The notes: generated by a model from the letters alone, not told the origin. Counted from the stretch's first letter, positions 33,126 to 45,647 are shown. The stretch is DNA of 64,000 nucleotides from Suillus spraguei (GCA_016800925.1 JABCPU010000021.1:310001-374000), one strand, 5' to 3'. Numbers and translations: made by a program.

Positions 33126-35839
33126 ATGTCTCTCCTTTGTCCAACAACCTTGTCAGAATTCGATATCATTTTTGCTGGAGGTGAGCAATAGAATAACCTT
33201 ATCTTATCGCTTGCTTTTACATCGCCCGCTGCATACAGGCGGTACTACAGCTTGTGTCGCCGCAGGCCGATTAGCTGCTTATAATCCCTCTCTCAAGATT
33301 TTAATTTTGGAAGCAGGTGAACACACCCTCGATCAAGCCGCTCACATTCAACCCTTCCAATATGTAACCCACCTCAAACCCACAAGTACTACGCTCACAT
33401 GCAATGTTGGAAATCCTAGTCCGCGTCTCAATCACCGTGCACCAATTGTTCAATGCGCTCATTGTGTTGGCGGAGGCTCAAGTGTGAATTGTTCGTAGCA
33501 TTCTTGCAACAAAGAACGCGGCTCTGATGTAATACCGTCACAGTCATGGCATACACTCGTGCGCCTGCCTCGGATTTCGATGACTGGGGGGCTGATGGCT
33601 GGGAATCTCAGAATCTAATTCCTCTCATGAAGAAGGTCCTCGAACTCGCTTTTTGTGTATTTGTCAAGCTGAATTATTGCAACAGCTGGAGACATACGAG
33701 GTACAGCCCGGTGGTCCGACTCACGGGGACAATGGTCCTATCAGGGTATCCTATGGCGGTCGCAAAGCAGGTGTCTGGGAAGAGTTCGTCAATATTGGCA
33801 CGACCTATCACAAGAGGCCATATGCCGACGACACGAATGATCTAGAAACATGCAATGCTTATAGTGTGCGCTACCGTTGATTTTTCATCTTTGTTGCTAC
33901 TATTAACAATATCATCTTAGCCGTGGGCGAAGTGAGCCTGTACTCGTACCCTATTGTGAATGAGGCTGATGTATGAGAAGGTATATTAGCGCAACGACCG
34001 GAAGGCGTTCTGACGTGGCTCACCACTACGTCTACAACCAAGCTCACAACCCGAATTTACAAATCTGGGTCGGCAAGCTCGTGAAGCGTGTTATTTTTGA
34101 GTGAGTGTCCACCTGGAATTGCAACTACATTCAACTTTGACGGTCTTTCTGCATGATAAAAGAGACAAGCGTGCTGTAGGTATCGAGTTCACCTGCGATC
34201 CAGTGTCCTGCCCAGACGGAGATCGATCACCGAGCGTCGTGAGGGCATCAAAGCTTGTTGTTGTCTCTGCTGGAGCGTTTGGTTCACCAGCCATTCTCGA
34301 GAGGTCTGGTATCGGTGCCGAGGGGGTCCTCAAGCGTTGTGGTGTTGAGCAACTGGTGAACTTACCTGGCGTTGGGGAAAATTATCGAGGTTCGCCTTCA
34401 CTTATTGAGTTTATCTTAGCTTAGGGTTATCAGACCATAATGCTTGCTACGCTCCATACTTTGCTGCTGACGGCACTGCCACACTGGACCCTCTTTGGCG
34501 TGGGGAGGAAACTGTTGTACAGGGTGAGCGTATTTTTCACATAATTTCAGCACACCTTTTAAACTATCCAAATATAGAAAGCCTCGCTCAATGGAAAAGT
34601 AACGGGGAGTCGTTCATAGCCCAAAAGTCTGTAGAAGCTATTACTATTGGTGACGTACTAATGAGCATTACAGTGGCTTTGATGCTAAAATTAAGTGGCG
34701 GCCCGATGAAGATGAGCTGAGAGCCATGGGTTCAGCTTTCCAAATACCATGGAAAGAATTCTTTCAAGATCGCCCAGACAAGGCTGTTGCCATCTTCGCT
34801 ATATTTGTGGGGTGCGTGCATATCACTTTGCTTCGATTTCATGCAAATACTCACAATAATTAGATATGCTTCGCTCTCGAGCGCCTTTCCTATTCGCAAT
34901 TACCTGTGTGCTGCCTATATTACAGTATTGCTCCCCATCTACCCCGTGACTTTTTTCTGAATATGTCAATAGCTTTATCCTAGGTCTGTCGGTAGTGTTC
35001 ATATCAAATTGGGAGAGGACGGCAAAGAAAGCCTCGACTTCACCACGGGCTTCCTAGATGAGTAAGTCAGCACATCTCGTTTCAGAAATTGCACAATTAT
35101 GATATTTCGCTCAGTCCATCCGATATCGTACCTCTTAACTTTGGGTACAAGAAGACACGCGAAATATTTCGACGCATGCCTTCCTACCGAGGTGAAGTCC
35201 CTTCCCGCCACCCTTGCTTCCCAGAGGGAAGCGCTGCAGTCTGTGGCGAAACGTCCGGGCCTGTGGATTTGAACGCGCCTGACATCATCTACACTGCTGA
35301 AGATGACGAGGCTATTGACAAATTTCATCGTGAAATCAGTACGTCCTCGCTGTCATCCTCGTTCTACGAGATACTAAATCGAGTTTCAGTCCAAACGTCG
35401 TGGCACTCGGTGTGTGCAATTAAAGTCTTGATGGTTCTACGTGACTGATCCCTGCGGGTGTAGTTGGGGACTTGCGCCATGAAGCCGGAGTCAGATCAAG
35501 GCGTTGTCGATGCTCGGCTAAGCGTGTATGGCGTGACGAATCTGAAGGTCGCAGATATGTCTATCGCGCCGAAAAATGTTGGCACGGTGGGTATCGAATT
35601 AGAACTATTGACGTGTGGTCTGACTGTCCCCAGAATACGTACTCGACTGCGCTCCTCATTGGAGAGAAGGCTGCGTTGATTATTGCTGAAGACTTGGGTG
35701 TGTGTTGCGGATCGGACGTTACGTGGTAGTGAGAAAGTGCATGGTTGTATCATATTTGCAGGACTCCAGCGATCATGGACGTGGACTTGACATGTACTTC
35801 CGTAGCTTGGTACGCGATCGGTGTGCATCCATTATATGA
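33126..35839 (+). CDS. GMC oxidoreductase, alcohol oxidase type (AA3-like)
   Basis: FAD-dependent alcohol oxidase; the family oxidises primary alcohols such as methanol to aldehydes with H2O2 release. Early exons 33126-33180, 33239-33490, 33544-33635 and 33686-33865 are in frame, and about ten further exons follow. Signatures: FDIIFAGGGTTACVAAGRLA (dinucleotide fold), ILEAGEHT, CVGGGSSVNFMAYTRAPASD, GRRSDVAHHYVYN, SAGAFGSPAILERSGIG, LPGVGENYRDHN, TSWHSLGTCAMKP and NTYSTALLIGEKAALIIAED (second active-site region). The His of the usual GENYHDH is Arg here. One donor (GA|GTCG near 34608) is weak. The C-terminal exon ending at 35839 is chosen because it gives GRGLDM; the end is uncertain. Confidence 0.8.
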
Positions 35840-36122
35840 TTTAGATTATGTGATAGACAGACCTATTTGCGAGAGTACGCCAGAAACTTGGTAGGTCAAA
35901 GACGACAGGCTGTGGAATCATGTGGTAGTTTTCAGGCGTGCAGCGTATGCCAATTTGAGATCAAGGCTAGGCTTCTTCCACTCCGGAGTCCGGTTATAAT
36001 CGCGAACCAGTGCAGCCACGAGACCTTATCATATGACGCCCCACTGCGGCCAGTGCGCATCAGTAAAACACAAAAAGTGAACAGGATGCACGCGACCCGC
36101 CCCAAATCCACATCCAACGGTC
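35840..36122. other. Short intergenic region
   Basis: Between two plus-strand genes. Nothing recognised. Confidence 0.4.
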
Positions 36123-37782
36123 ATGCACGTACGATGCGTTTTCCTCTACCTCGTCGGAGTGATCCAGGCCATACCTACAACGAACGCAACTACTGACGAC
36201 AGTTTAGAAGATCCATCATTCACCACCAGAACACTATGGGCAATCGTCTCCAGCTCCGTCCTCACTCTTTTTGCGTGTATATACAGCGCTATTCATCCTA
36301 ATATCCCGAGTCCCAAGGACAACGCCCTTCATATCCTACGGCGGCGAATTGGGATCATGATAATGGCACTGATCGCCCCTGAACTGATCGTCACATGGGC
36401 TATGCGGCAGTGGCTCAGTGCTTGTCAGGTCACAAGACAGTTCAAGGATTTGGGGTATCCCAGTGTTTGTTTGGAGCAGTCTGAAGGTATGTTGTGCTTT
36501 TGGAAATTCTGCACTTACTATCTGACTCATATACGCGTTCTTAGAAAAGGACCCTGTTGAAAGAGCTGAAAATCGCTTTCTTTGCTTCCTTCGCCAATCT
36601 CATTTCTTTATCCTCCTTCGCTTCTTTGGCTCTCCTTTCTTTCGCCTCTTGTTCTTGCTTGCTAAAAGTGTATTATCTGCGTTGGTATATCTTTGGCGTG
36701 TCCCTTATGCTCTTGTGAGGTGTATTAAGGCTGAGCAGTCCGAGTCTTCGGATTTGGAAGGTAAGCTTGATTCGTGCTCACTTCAGCGTTGACTCATGTG
36801 CATTCTTAGATTATACATGGACTCAGACGCACAGCTTCTTTGTGCTGATGGGTGGTTTCATGCTTTATGTGGACGAAAAACCCTACCACACGCTACAGCC
36901 TGACGAGGTCCTCAAACTGATACGTGAAGGGTGTATCGACGCCCCTACGCTAACGGTAGAGCAAATCCACGACAAGAGCAAAGGCAACGCAATATCGAAA
37001 GGACTGGTCATGCTTCAGGTAGCCTGGTTCGTCATGCAGCTCATCACACGCGCCATCTATCACCTCGAAACCACCCAGCTCGAAACAGGGACGCTCGCTT
37101 TTGCTGTTCTCAATTTCCTAACCTATGCTGTGTGGTGGAACAAGCCTCTCAATGTGCGATGTCCGCATCCAGTGCACTGGAAGTCGATCGAGTCAAGGCC
37201 AGAGGATCACATTGAGTATGCATGCGCCTCAACGATTATAACGCTGCTGATTATGTCTGCCTTAGTTTTAATGAAAGAGATGAACTCGCTCCACTTGGGA
37301 TCTCAGTGGCTCCGGTCTTCCACCCAATTCTAGAACTGATAGGCTGGCTCGCCATTCCCACATGTCGAAAGCTCCGAGTTCCAACATTTGGCGGCAGCCT
37401 CAAACTCGAAGGTTTGGATACGATGGCTCTTCAGTGTGCTGCATTGCTTATGGCGAGCATATTTGGTGGCGTTCATTGTATGGCTTGGTACTTTGCCTTC
37501 CCCACACATCAGGAACAGCTGCTGTGGCGCATAAGTGCCGTAGCTATCACTTGCACACCCTCGCTCTGTGTTAATTTCTACTCTCAAAGCATTAGAGTGA
37601 GGAATGACCGAGTCTTGTGGGTTGTGTACCGAGTTGTGAGTGTTTTGGCTTGTTCTATATTGGCCGTGTTGTATGTCTCGACTCGTGCCATCCTCTTGGT
37701 ACTTATGTTTACTACATTACGCAATCTTCCTCCTGATGCATACGAGGTGGTCTCGTGGACTAGTCTGGTGCCGCACTTGTAA
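36123..37782 (+). CDS. Multi-pass membrane protein of an expanded agaricomycete family
   Basis: 500 residues from exons 36123-36486, 36545-36760, 36810-37215 and 37266-37782. N-terminal signal sequence (MHVRCVFLYLVGVIQAIP), then membrane segments around LWAIVSSSVLTLFACIYSAI, GIMIMALIAPELIVTWAMRQ, FAVLNFLTYAVWWNKPLNV and four C-terminal ones (VLACSILAVLYV, AILLVLMFTTLRNLP). Family marks seen: IHPNIPSP, WTQTHSFFVLMGGFML, DKSKGNAISKGLVMLQVAWF and WWNKPLNVRCP. This family is widespread in mushrooms with no assigned role. Exon phases fit throughout; no lesion. Confidence 0.82.
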
Positions 37783-38295
37783 TTCTTGCTCATGGTACTT
37801 GTGATGCATCTACACCTTTGCCACGAAATTCAGATGAGTAACATTGTGCTAGACACTTTTTGGCCATGCGAAAGGCACGACAAATGGACAAATTTATAAT
37901 GCCTTTCTTGACAATGGATGTGAACCTTAAATTTATAAAATCTGAGAGCGCATGGCTGAAATTTTCAACTTGTGTGACGGTACAAGCCCCTACAAGTGTT
38001 TTATATTCAGACATTTACGACCAGTTAGATATAGTTGACCATATGTCACAGTTTAGGTTCGACGTCGAAATCGGTGTGACCGTCACAGAAATTTCGCTTT
38101 TTTTTTGTCTTTCATTTCTTCATTCTTTCTTTTACATAAATACAAAAACAGTGTGATGAACTTAGGGGGAACTTTGGGTGTAAGCCTATGCTTCCCGTAA
38201 TCTTGATATGTGATTAATACCGCACGATATTGCTTTGTGTCTCATCGAATCCCATAGGCTCATCCGTCAGTGTTGCTGTGCCCCGTGGTCACAGA
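37783..38295. other. Intergenic region
   Basis: AT-rich with a T-run near 38098-38106. No gene recognised. Confidence 0.4.
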
Positions 38296-39118
38296 ATGCA
38301 GATGGAAAGTCAATCAAATACTAAGAGCGAGTTATGGCATCTCCGAGCTGATGCTCTGCTTGGTAAGGGAGGCTTTGTACGTCCATGCTTTTCTCCGTTA
38401 TTCTATGCATGATATCTGCCCAGGGACGGGTATACAAGGCCACTCGAGTAGCTACCGGTCAGACCATGGCTATCAAGAAGTCCAGAGCATTTCTTGCACT
38501 CAAATCTACCCTCTTGAATCATGAGCGACGTGTGCTGCAGCGTCTGCAGGGGCACCCTTCTATCCCAACAGTCTTTGCCTATGGACGGCTGGAGCATTTT
38601 GAGTATCTTGCTATGCAGCTCCTTGGGACGAACCTTACTGACGTGTGGGAACGCGGTAATCTACCGGCAGTAGAAACCTTAGTGGTTGCTGATCAGATGG
38701 TATGTAGCATGAGCAATATTCGATCCATTGGCAGGCTCATGGTGACCTTGCGCTAGATCTCAGCCCTCGAACACATACACAAGAACAAACTTGTCCACTG
38801 CGACCTCAAACCCGGGAACATCATCCTCCACCCTACCGATCCGAAGCGCTTGTACCTGGTCGACTATGGGCTCACCCGGGCCATTGCACATAAGGCCCAA
38901 CTCAGCCTCTCTATCGACTATGGGCTCACCCAGGCTATTTCACACGAGGCCCAACCCAGCCTCTCTACGGATGTACCACTGGTATCGCATGCATTTGGTA
39001 CGCTGGAATATATCAGCCTGAACTTGCACCACAAAATTCGTAAGTCCGCCCAGTATTATAGATTTCCCTCATACCTGATAGGACTGTAGGACCAGCTCCG
39101 CGTGACGATATAGCTTGA
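38296..39118 (+). pseudogene. CK1-like protein kinase, truncated, with duplicated activation segment
   Basis: Exons 38296-38376, 38424-38699, 38757-39039 and 39090-39118. Kinase features: LLGKGGFGRVYKATR, TMAIKKSRAF, LVHCDLKPGNIIL and LYLVDYGLTRAI (DYG in place of DFG, as in agaric CK1-like proteins). The segment from DYGLTRAIAHKAQLSLSI is repeated at once as DYGLTQAISHEAQPSLST, an in-frame 54-bp tandem duplication (about 38862-38969). After FGTLEYISLN the frame stops at 39118 (PAPRDDIA then stop), where family members continue with a C-lobe of 100 or more residues. Probably inactive; a short regulatory protein is possible. Confidence 0.75.
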
Positions 39119-39656
39119 ATGTGATGCGAGATAGGCGATGTCTGAGGGATCTGAACATCTACAAACCTGCGATTAAGAGCCGTGATGCGGACTCGCGCGT
39201 TTCGCCCCAATCCGTTCTTGACTAACATATTTCGTTGATTCGCGCATACTGCTCTGACCTTGGGTGTCTGAACTGAAGTACGATTCTGTCCCGTTTCTCA
39301 GTGCGTTTTCGCTTTCTTCCTTCTTCGCTTGTTTTCATACTCACCGTAATCTTCAGGTAATGCGCCCAACATAACGTCGTCGAACCCGTCTACAAGTACA
39401 TTCCATGGGGATAGGAAGGCCACTGGAAGCAAGCCGTGGGCCAGATCTTCGAGAAAGAAGGGGGAAGTCCGCAGCATCGTTGATGTTGGAGACATGACAG
39501 ATGAAGTCGAGACTGACGGACACCTGAGCAGTCCTACAGGTATGTACTTGTTCGTATGTATTAATTATCAAGAATATTTTTGTGATGCGCGATCATTGGT
39601 CCAGGTGTGAAACGAGGACTGGTAAGGCCAGCTAAAGGCGATAGGGGTTTATGGGC
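39119..39656. other. Intergenic region after truncated kinase
   Basis: May hold decayed C-lobe sequence of the kinase, but none was recognised. Short ORFs only. Confidence 0.35.
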
Positions 39657-40860
39657 TCATTCTTCTTCTTTGTCGTCTGCAGGGGGTGTAACATCTCCAA
39701 AGATTTGTTCCAGTCGGTGCGTGCTCGCTATGTAGCGTAGTAGGGGCTTGACGCATTTCTGGTTGTTCAGCAAGTTCTTGAGGTGGCTAGCTTGGGGCCC
39801 CAAATATATCGACAAAATTAGTGTACGTGGGGTCCCCGATGCTTCGTACCGCTGTCGTGAGTGTGAAATAATACCCGCATGAATCTCCATAGACTCGGAG
39901 GAGATGATTTGACAGAAGGATACCTGCTTCACTGACGACAGGTGCAAGCCACCCGAGTTGATTAGTATAATACCGTCGAAGGGTTTATTGTAAATGTTCA
40001 TGATTCGATTGACATAACCGATTGACGCACTCCCATGCAGCTCTATTTGCCATAGGCAATTCACCCCATATTATCACTGTTGCGTTTCAAATGAGATCTG
40101 CTCGTGCTGAGAAGGGATGAATGGTGGAATATAAGTCTCTGCTGTCAGGAATTCCGGACATGTAGTGCGCTGTGCGACCGTGTTTATACGCTGTTGTGCA
40201 CATCGCACTGCTTCCCACGATGAGAATGATATGCCCTGATGCGCATAGTGTCAATGCAAGTGCGTTTACCATGAATGTTTTTCCTCTCCCTGGTCGCCCT
40301 TCGACGAAGAATATGCGGTCTCGTTGGGAGTCGATACCATCGCAGATGACATCAAATATACCACATCGCTCTTTTCACAATATTCAACACCTTGCTCTGT
40401 TCCACATACCCACTGCTACCCACTGCTTTTCTTCTTAAAATTGTTCGTTAGGCGAGTCCCAATACCAAACGCACCTGCACATGCAAGAAAAGGTTAGATG
40501 AAACGCAACCAAGTAACGAAAAATAACGCGACCACGTACACTTGAACCTGAACAGCTGACACTGCTCATTCAACTCCTTCGCCTTCTTAAAATACAACCC
40601 GTGATAGTGTTCCGTGTATCCCACGTTCTTCATACACCCGCTTAGCCCTCAGCGCGAATAATTTTGGGTCTCCTGAAATAAAAAGAAGATAGGAGAGGCT
40701 GCACAGTGACAAGATAGACATACGCACCCGATAAAATACTTTAGTCGAGAATGTATCCGTGAGTGTGACCGGAAGACTGTCTCCGTAGAGCTTTGACCAG
40801 AGTCTAAAGCTGACCCAGCAGCGTCTTTGTAATTTCCCGGCGCCGTGATCTAAGTACATA
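39657..40860 (-). pseudogene. PIF1-type DNA helicase remnant (Helitron-like)
   Basis: Decayed helicase read in pieces on the minus strand. 40090-40350: DVICDGIDSQRDRIFFVEG, then the Walker A GRPGRGKTFMVNALALTL, then AYKHGRTAHYMSGIP and YSTIHPFSARADLI. 39657-40064 continues with NKPFDGIILINSGG, the Walker B area, but with DFRQ lost. 40448-40860 holds a charged upstream piece (KLFALRAKRVYEERG). The frames are broken by stops between pieces. This helicase type is carried by Helitron transposons, or is the cellular PIF1; the decayed state and surroundings favour a transposon. Confidence 0.7.
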
Positions 40861-42838
40861 TTTGAGCAGAGGAGATATCATGAAGAGAGCAGAACTTGCA
40901 CCCATGAACCACTCATCGAGTTGTTAAGAGTCACAAGTTATAAGTCAGAGAATGAATAAGGAGGAACAGCTACGCACTGAGCAATGATGCCTCTCACGTT
41001 GATGTTGGAACGGATAGCGAGGTAAGCCTACGCATCTGCGTCAAAAAGAAAAGGACCACCAATACGAAGAACAGCATACATTATATACTAGTTCCAAAAA
41101 ATAAACCTCCTTCCACTCATGTGCATCTATCGCTTTGATAATTCCTCTAATCCTGCATGACGAACGACGTCATGTGTCGCGTACCGAATTCACTGAACGT
41201 ACATCGCACATCTAAAAGGGATGTAGCTTGTCTTAGCCCGCACCTACACTCAATAATACGAAAGAACGGAGAAGGGACTTACTCACCTTCTTGACCAGTA
41301 TAACCCCGATCCGCGAAAATGCATCTCACACAGACATGCAGTGAGCAGGACCTCCCATAAATAGTCTCTAGCCACGGACCTCCCGCTTTGAGCTTGACGC
41401 TACCCATGTCAGGGTCATCAAAAGACAGCAGCTTAAAGGTGACAGGGATCTATGGGTGTGCGTCAATTTTATTTATCTTCCAACGTGGATCGTTCGGCAG
41501 ATCCACGTTAGAAGACAAAATAAAAGAGTATCTAGTAAGCCGTGAGACCTTTGAGAGATTCAAAGGTCTTACGGCTTACTAGATACTTCGTACACTAGGC
41601 AATATCCACAGTGATGAAATGAACAATTGATGTCGATGAACAGGTAACGGCATTCCAAATCGACGAGGAGACAGATATGCCACATACAACGTGCCTCAGT
41701 GTGCGGGCAGCCTTCAGGTGAAACAGCACACCGTGACCTCAGTGCTCTTGTAGATCATTGAGTCAAGGCCAGACTCTGGAGGATACAAACGAGTAAAAAG
41801 AAGTAGGTAGGCACAATGATTAAGTTGGCTCAAAAATCTTGTTGACAAAAATCAAGAGTGATTACATAAGTAAGATAAGGCTAAATAAGGACTTGTCGTT
41901 TTACTTGATGGTTGGCGTTTTGGATTGATTTGAGGTGATACAGGGTAAACATACGTGTACGCACGGAGAGCTCGTCATTTCCGCCTAGCCTCTTCCTTGT
42001 GCACCGTCCGCATGTATATATTTCTATTTCCTTACACAACGCCATAAACTTACCGGTGACCCATTCCCCAGCATATCTCGGATAGTAAAATGGGCACTCG
42101 ACCCTGGTGCGAGACCTATCGAACCATACGACGCACCGACAAATGTTCGTGAGCCTGACTTGAGAAGCCCAGCTTAAGTATTTCTCCACTGGCTCAATAC
42201 AATTCTGTTGTATTTGTATGTGCTCCCTCGCGTCTTTCCGTTGACTCAGGCCGTTGTTGTTCTGTACTAAACATAAATATTTATCCAAGCGCCTGAAAAT
42301 TCTCACCACTAGCATTATTTCTATCCATAGCGGGCTCCAAGCTTCTGTGTGACATCACAAATGCGACTCCATGTCACCGTCCCCGATCCGAAAAAAAACC
42401 TGAGTGGGGGTGAGCCCTTCTTACTAACGGTCTCAGCGCACCTTTGGCGTCTAACTTTCAGTTGCAAGAGCCGGGTTCGAGTTACGAATCAACTTGATTG
42501 TAATGTGAAATATCTGAATGTGCTGCGGAGAAACTGGACAAAATAACTAGTAATTAGTGAATTGCTGAATACTATCACCTCTAATGAGAAAACATCACAA
42601 GGCGCCTCCAGCCGAGGTCTAGTCACAAATGAAAGGGGCGGTAGATAGATGATATTGCGAATATACAGTGGGATGAAACGAAGTGTTCTAGACTTCAAGG
42701 ACCGTGATATGGTAGCCGAGGAGGATTGTCCGTTGATAATGTGATATTGTGATGGATGTATAGTTACAAAGTTGAAATTAGCTATGTATCGAAAGGGGGA
42801 TAATGACCTGGTTGTAATGAAGTACAATGCGGTAGCAA
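40861..42838. other. Repeat-associated region with strong hairpins; one unrecognised ORF
   Basis: Contains the hairpins at 41476-41586. A minus-strand 144-codon ORF at 41881-42315 (QVRLTNICRCVVWFDRSR and a Cys-containing CGRCTRKR) has no family I know. No other gene supported. Confidence 0.35.
41476..41586. repeat. Two adjacent DNA hairpins
   Basis: Hairpin 1 pairs 41476-41491 with 41500-41515 (16 bp, one mismatch, 8-nt loop GTTCGGCA). Hairpin 2 pairs 41528-41554 with 41560-41586 (27 bp, one mismatch, 5-nt loop GAGAT). Both are far stronger than chance. Such structures occur at Helitron 3' ends, in fold-back elements or in small-RNA precursors. Confidence 0.85.
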
Positions 42839-43328
42839 TTAGTCCAAGGAAAAAGAGTGGAGATTTAAAAGATCCTCAGATGATGATTGCTTCCTAGTAT
42901 CAGCCTCAAAGCGTTGGGCATTTGTTCGAACGAATGGCCTTCGAGGGCGAGGAGGCGCCCAATTGTCACTCGGCAGGTAGTAATGAGAAGATGGTGGGTA
43001 GTACGTATTTGCAGCTTCGGACTTCACATATTTTGAAAGTCGGTAGATTCTCTCCTGTTTTTTCGCCCAAGCATCCGGTGCTGAAAATAATTTGTCACTC
43101 TAAGTCTCCTGAATACTTATCGCAGCAGGTTCACTTACGCAACATGACGTCCGAGGCTGTGTACAATTTCCGTACTGATGAGACAGCAGCAGTATGTGCT
43201 GCAGTCTGGGCAGTGCTTTGGCAAGCGGCTAGTGAGTTTTTCGGCACTAGCAACTCCTCGATGCCCAGTTGGGCACGAGTGTCAACTCCCCCGCATCGTA
43301 TGACAAAGTTGCTCTCTAGAACGAACAA
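42839..43328 (-). CDS. Hypothetical protein, 143 residues
   Basis: Two exons, 43139-43328 and 42839-43080, joined in phase 1 by a canonical intron (GTAAGT to TTTTCAG). N-terminal half Ala/Ser-rich (ACQSTAQTAAHTAAVSSVRK). C-terminal half rich in Tyr, Pro and Arg (WAKKQERIYRLSKYVKSEAA, SDNWAPPRPRRPFVRTNAQR). No family recognised. I prefer this to the 175-codon plus-strand ORF at 42922-43449 because the intron splices cleanly and the composition is protein-like. The start could lie further upstream. Confidence 0.5.
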
Positions 43329-44325
43329 GAGCGAAGCGATTCGGTCTGTACAAACGGTGAATAAGGAAATCCAAAAAATAACGATTAATGTTAATGTTTA
43401 CCCCTTAAGTCAGCAGGAAACACGGGCCTACGGCGTCGGATCCAAATAAGCAGCCTAAAATATGCTGATTTGTACACCAAAAGTTCCTCTGGACAAAGAA
43501 CAAAAAGGTACAAGGTCACTCTCTCACGTCTGAGAGTCATGCGCGCACCCTTGTACCGGGAGCATTATTAAAAAAGTTTGCGAGACTTGGAATTATATTT
43601 ACCTCGGTCAAAGCGATGATCTGCAGAGAAAAATCATCGTCAGTTGACTATACAAGATGGTTTAATTGTAAAGGCAGGACCTTTCGACTGTAGCGCTGTA
43701 ATTCTTGGTCGTCCAATTGAAATAATTTCATGACGTCATTGATACCGTCTAGAAAAAGGCTTAGAGAGCCCAGACGATCAGCCAGATCATCAATGACTTC
43801 TCGACAATCGAGTGCAAGAATGTCGGTATTCATGATGTGATGTGTGAGTAGATGGAAGGATGGAAAGAGACAGGATGAAGGGAAACACTGTCAACGCAGA
43901 ATATAAAGTACTTGTATTGCTGAGTCCACAGATATTAAAAGCGCTTGCCACAGGCCGTACAGGTACATCAAAAGAACTGCAGTTTCTAAACAGGAAATAT
44001 AAGATATGGATGTCGTGGACGGCGTGGACGGCGAATTGTTGATTGTCAGCTCTAGCAGGCGTAAACCACAACTGTGGTAAAGATCCTGTTTGAAGAAAGG
44101 GTTCCAAGAGCTTGTTACGCTGGAATACGTAAGCTGGACGTGCAACCATGTCACGAGTAAACGTGCAAAGGTTCTGATTGCTTATCCAGAAACGCAGGGG
44201 TAATCCAACATGGCGATCGTTAAATTTGCATGGGTTCATAGGGTGTCTTTATATATATGCAGTACGCATCGGATATGTCAGGTACGAGCGAGTTTCAAAC
44301 TGTGTCAAGCAATCACCTCATGGGC
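43329..44325. other. Intergenic region with small unassigned ORFs
   Basis: A 61-codon minus-strand ORF at 43648-43833 (ALDCREVIDDLADRLGSLSL) has helical character and could be a small gene. Overlapping ORFs at 43790-44239 show no pattern. A self-complementary tract surrounds 43504-43557 (GGTACAAGGTC against CACCCTTGTACC). Otherwise nothing. Confidence 0.35.
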
Positions 44326-45647
44326 TCATAGCCCTTCCATAAGTTTCCGGAGAATGGGGGCAGTCTGCTTCCTTGTTGCGCTGGTGTTACCCTGTTTGTA
44401 CGCCCTTGCAACGTATAACTCCCCAAATCGCGCTTCACCGGTCGTGACTTCTCCAGCGTCCTCGTCCTCAATTTCTTCAGCTGCGTCGGCGCTGCCAACG
44501 AACATTGAGAAATCAACCATTTTCAGGCCCAGCTCTCCGTTTGACTCGAGGCCCTGCCAAAGTTTTTCTGCGATGCCTTCATCTACCTTGACTATCCAAA
44601 GTTGCTCCCGCCTTCCCTTGCCTTTTTTGCTCCGAAAAGTAGTAAGTATGCCGAGAACGCTAAGATCTCTTTCAGCGAGCCAATCTTGAATTTCTTTTAT
44701 AGGATAACTTGATGATGCAAAGAATGTGGAGAGGCGAAGTGGGACAGTGGAAAGACCCGCTCTTATGGTATTGGGATATTGCATAGCATCCTCAGATGCA
44801 GGTATGCTGAATGTGTACTCTTTGTAGTCTCTCCGCAGCAAGTCCCGCGTGGTGAGATGAGATACAGATAGTTTCTGCTCTCCCAACGTCGCGGATAGAG
44901 ACTGAATGGAAGGGAGGTGTGTGATAATTTGTTTGTCTGATAATGCGGAGATTTCCTCGTTGTGTGCCAAAAGGGACCGGGAAATTAAAAACGCAGCTGC
45001 CTCCCTGTCGACATCTAGAGCTTTTCCTCCCTCTTTTAGGCCTTGGGTATCAATCAAGTTAGCACTCAGCAAGAGTGTCGACAGTTCTGGGGGTATGGAG
45101 AGATTGGGAGTCGGTTGATACAATCTTACAACAAGAGATGAACAACTTCCAGCCGGTTCGACTATCCTGGGATCAGCTGTATCCCTGTATTGTCCTTCAT
45201 CCTCGTGGTGATCTATCACTGCAACAACCTTGGCTGTTGGAGACGCGTATCTTGTGTGAAGGACGTTGTGATCCACAAGTGCAAACTGGGACACTTGTGA
45301 TGGCATAGGATCGCCGGAGCAGTAAAGCTCTTCAAAAGGGTGATTGATTCCAGCGAGACCAAGGGCGTGCAAATTCTCTGCTCTAAGGACAAAATCCTCC
45401 CTAGGTGTAGTTATGTATGCGATAGCTTTTCCGCTGGTGTTGGAGCGCAACCAGGCATATCCAAGTGCACTAGCGAGAGAATCAAGATCTGTGGGGCAAG
45501 ACAATGGTAAGGACTCAAAACGAGCGAAATATGGTTGAGCATACCGCCCGCTTCATTTCCCATTACCACTGTCCATCCCTTTCCGTTGTCAGCTAGAAAA
45601 TTTGCCTTCCGGGACTTGAGATATGACGAAAAGTTGGACGTTGACAT
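44326..45647 (-). CDS. PPX1: Exopolyphosphatase Ppx1 (DHH family)
   Basis: Metal-dependent exopolyphosphatase that removes terminal phosphates from polyphosphate in the cytosol or mitochondria. Exons 45545-45647 and 44326-45488, 421 residues, close to yeast Ppx1. DHH-domain motifs in order: VVMGNEAGDLDSLASA (metal site), FALVDHN, VAVIDHHEDEGQY (the DHH motif) and STLLLSANLIDTQGLKEGGK. The C-terminal DHHA2 domain ends near LWIVKVDEG and GLKMVDF. The start at 45647 (MSTSNFSSYLKSRK) fits the family. An in-frame ATG at 45800 adds a hydrophobic segment (YSYLAILWAFVVSYQLLP) that could be a targeting sequence. Divergent from erg1. Confidence 0.92.

Noticed and set aside
33490..34700. Alcohol oxidase as a pseudogene
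   Set aside because: Every apparent stop falls inside an intron with usable splice sites. Only one weak donor remains doubtful.
42350..42500. Possible tRNA with B-box GGGTTCGAGTTACG
   Set aside because: The T stem does not pair and no anticodon arm or acceptor stem could be built.
42922..43449. 175-codon plus-strand ORF
   Set aside because: The opposite strand gives a cleanly spliced two-exon frame with protein-like composition; this ORF is probably its shadow.
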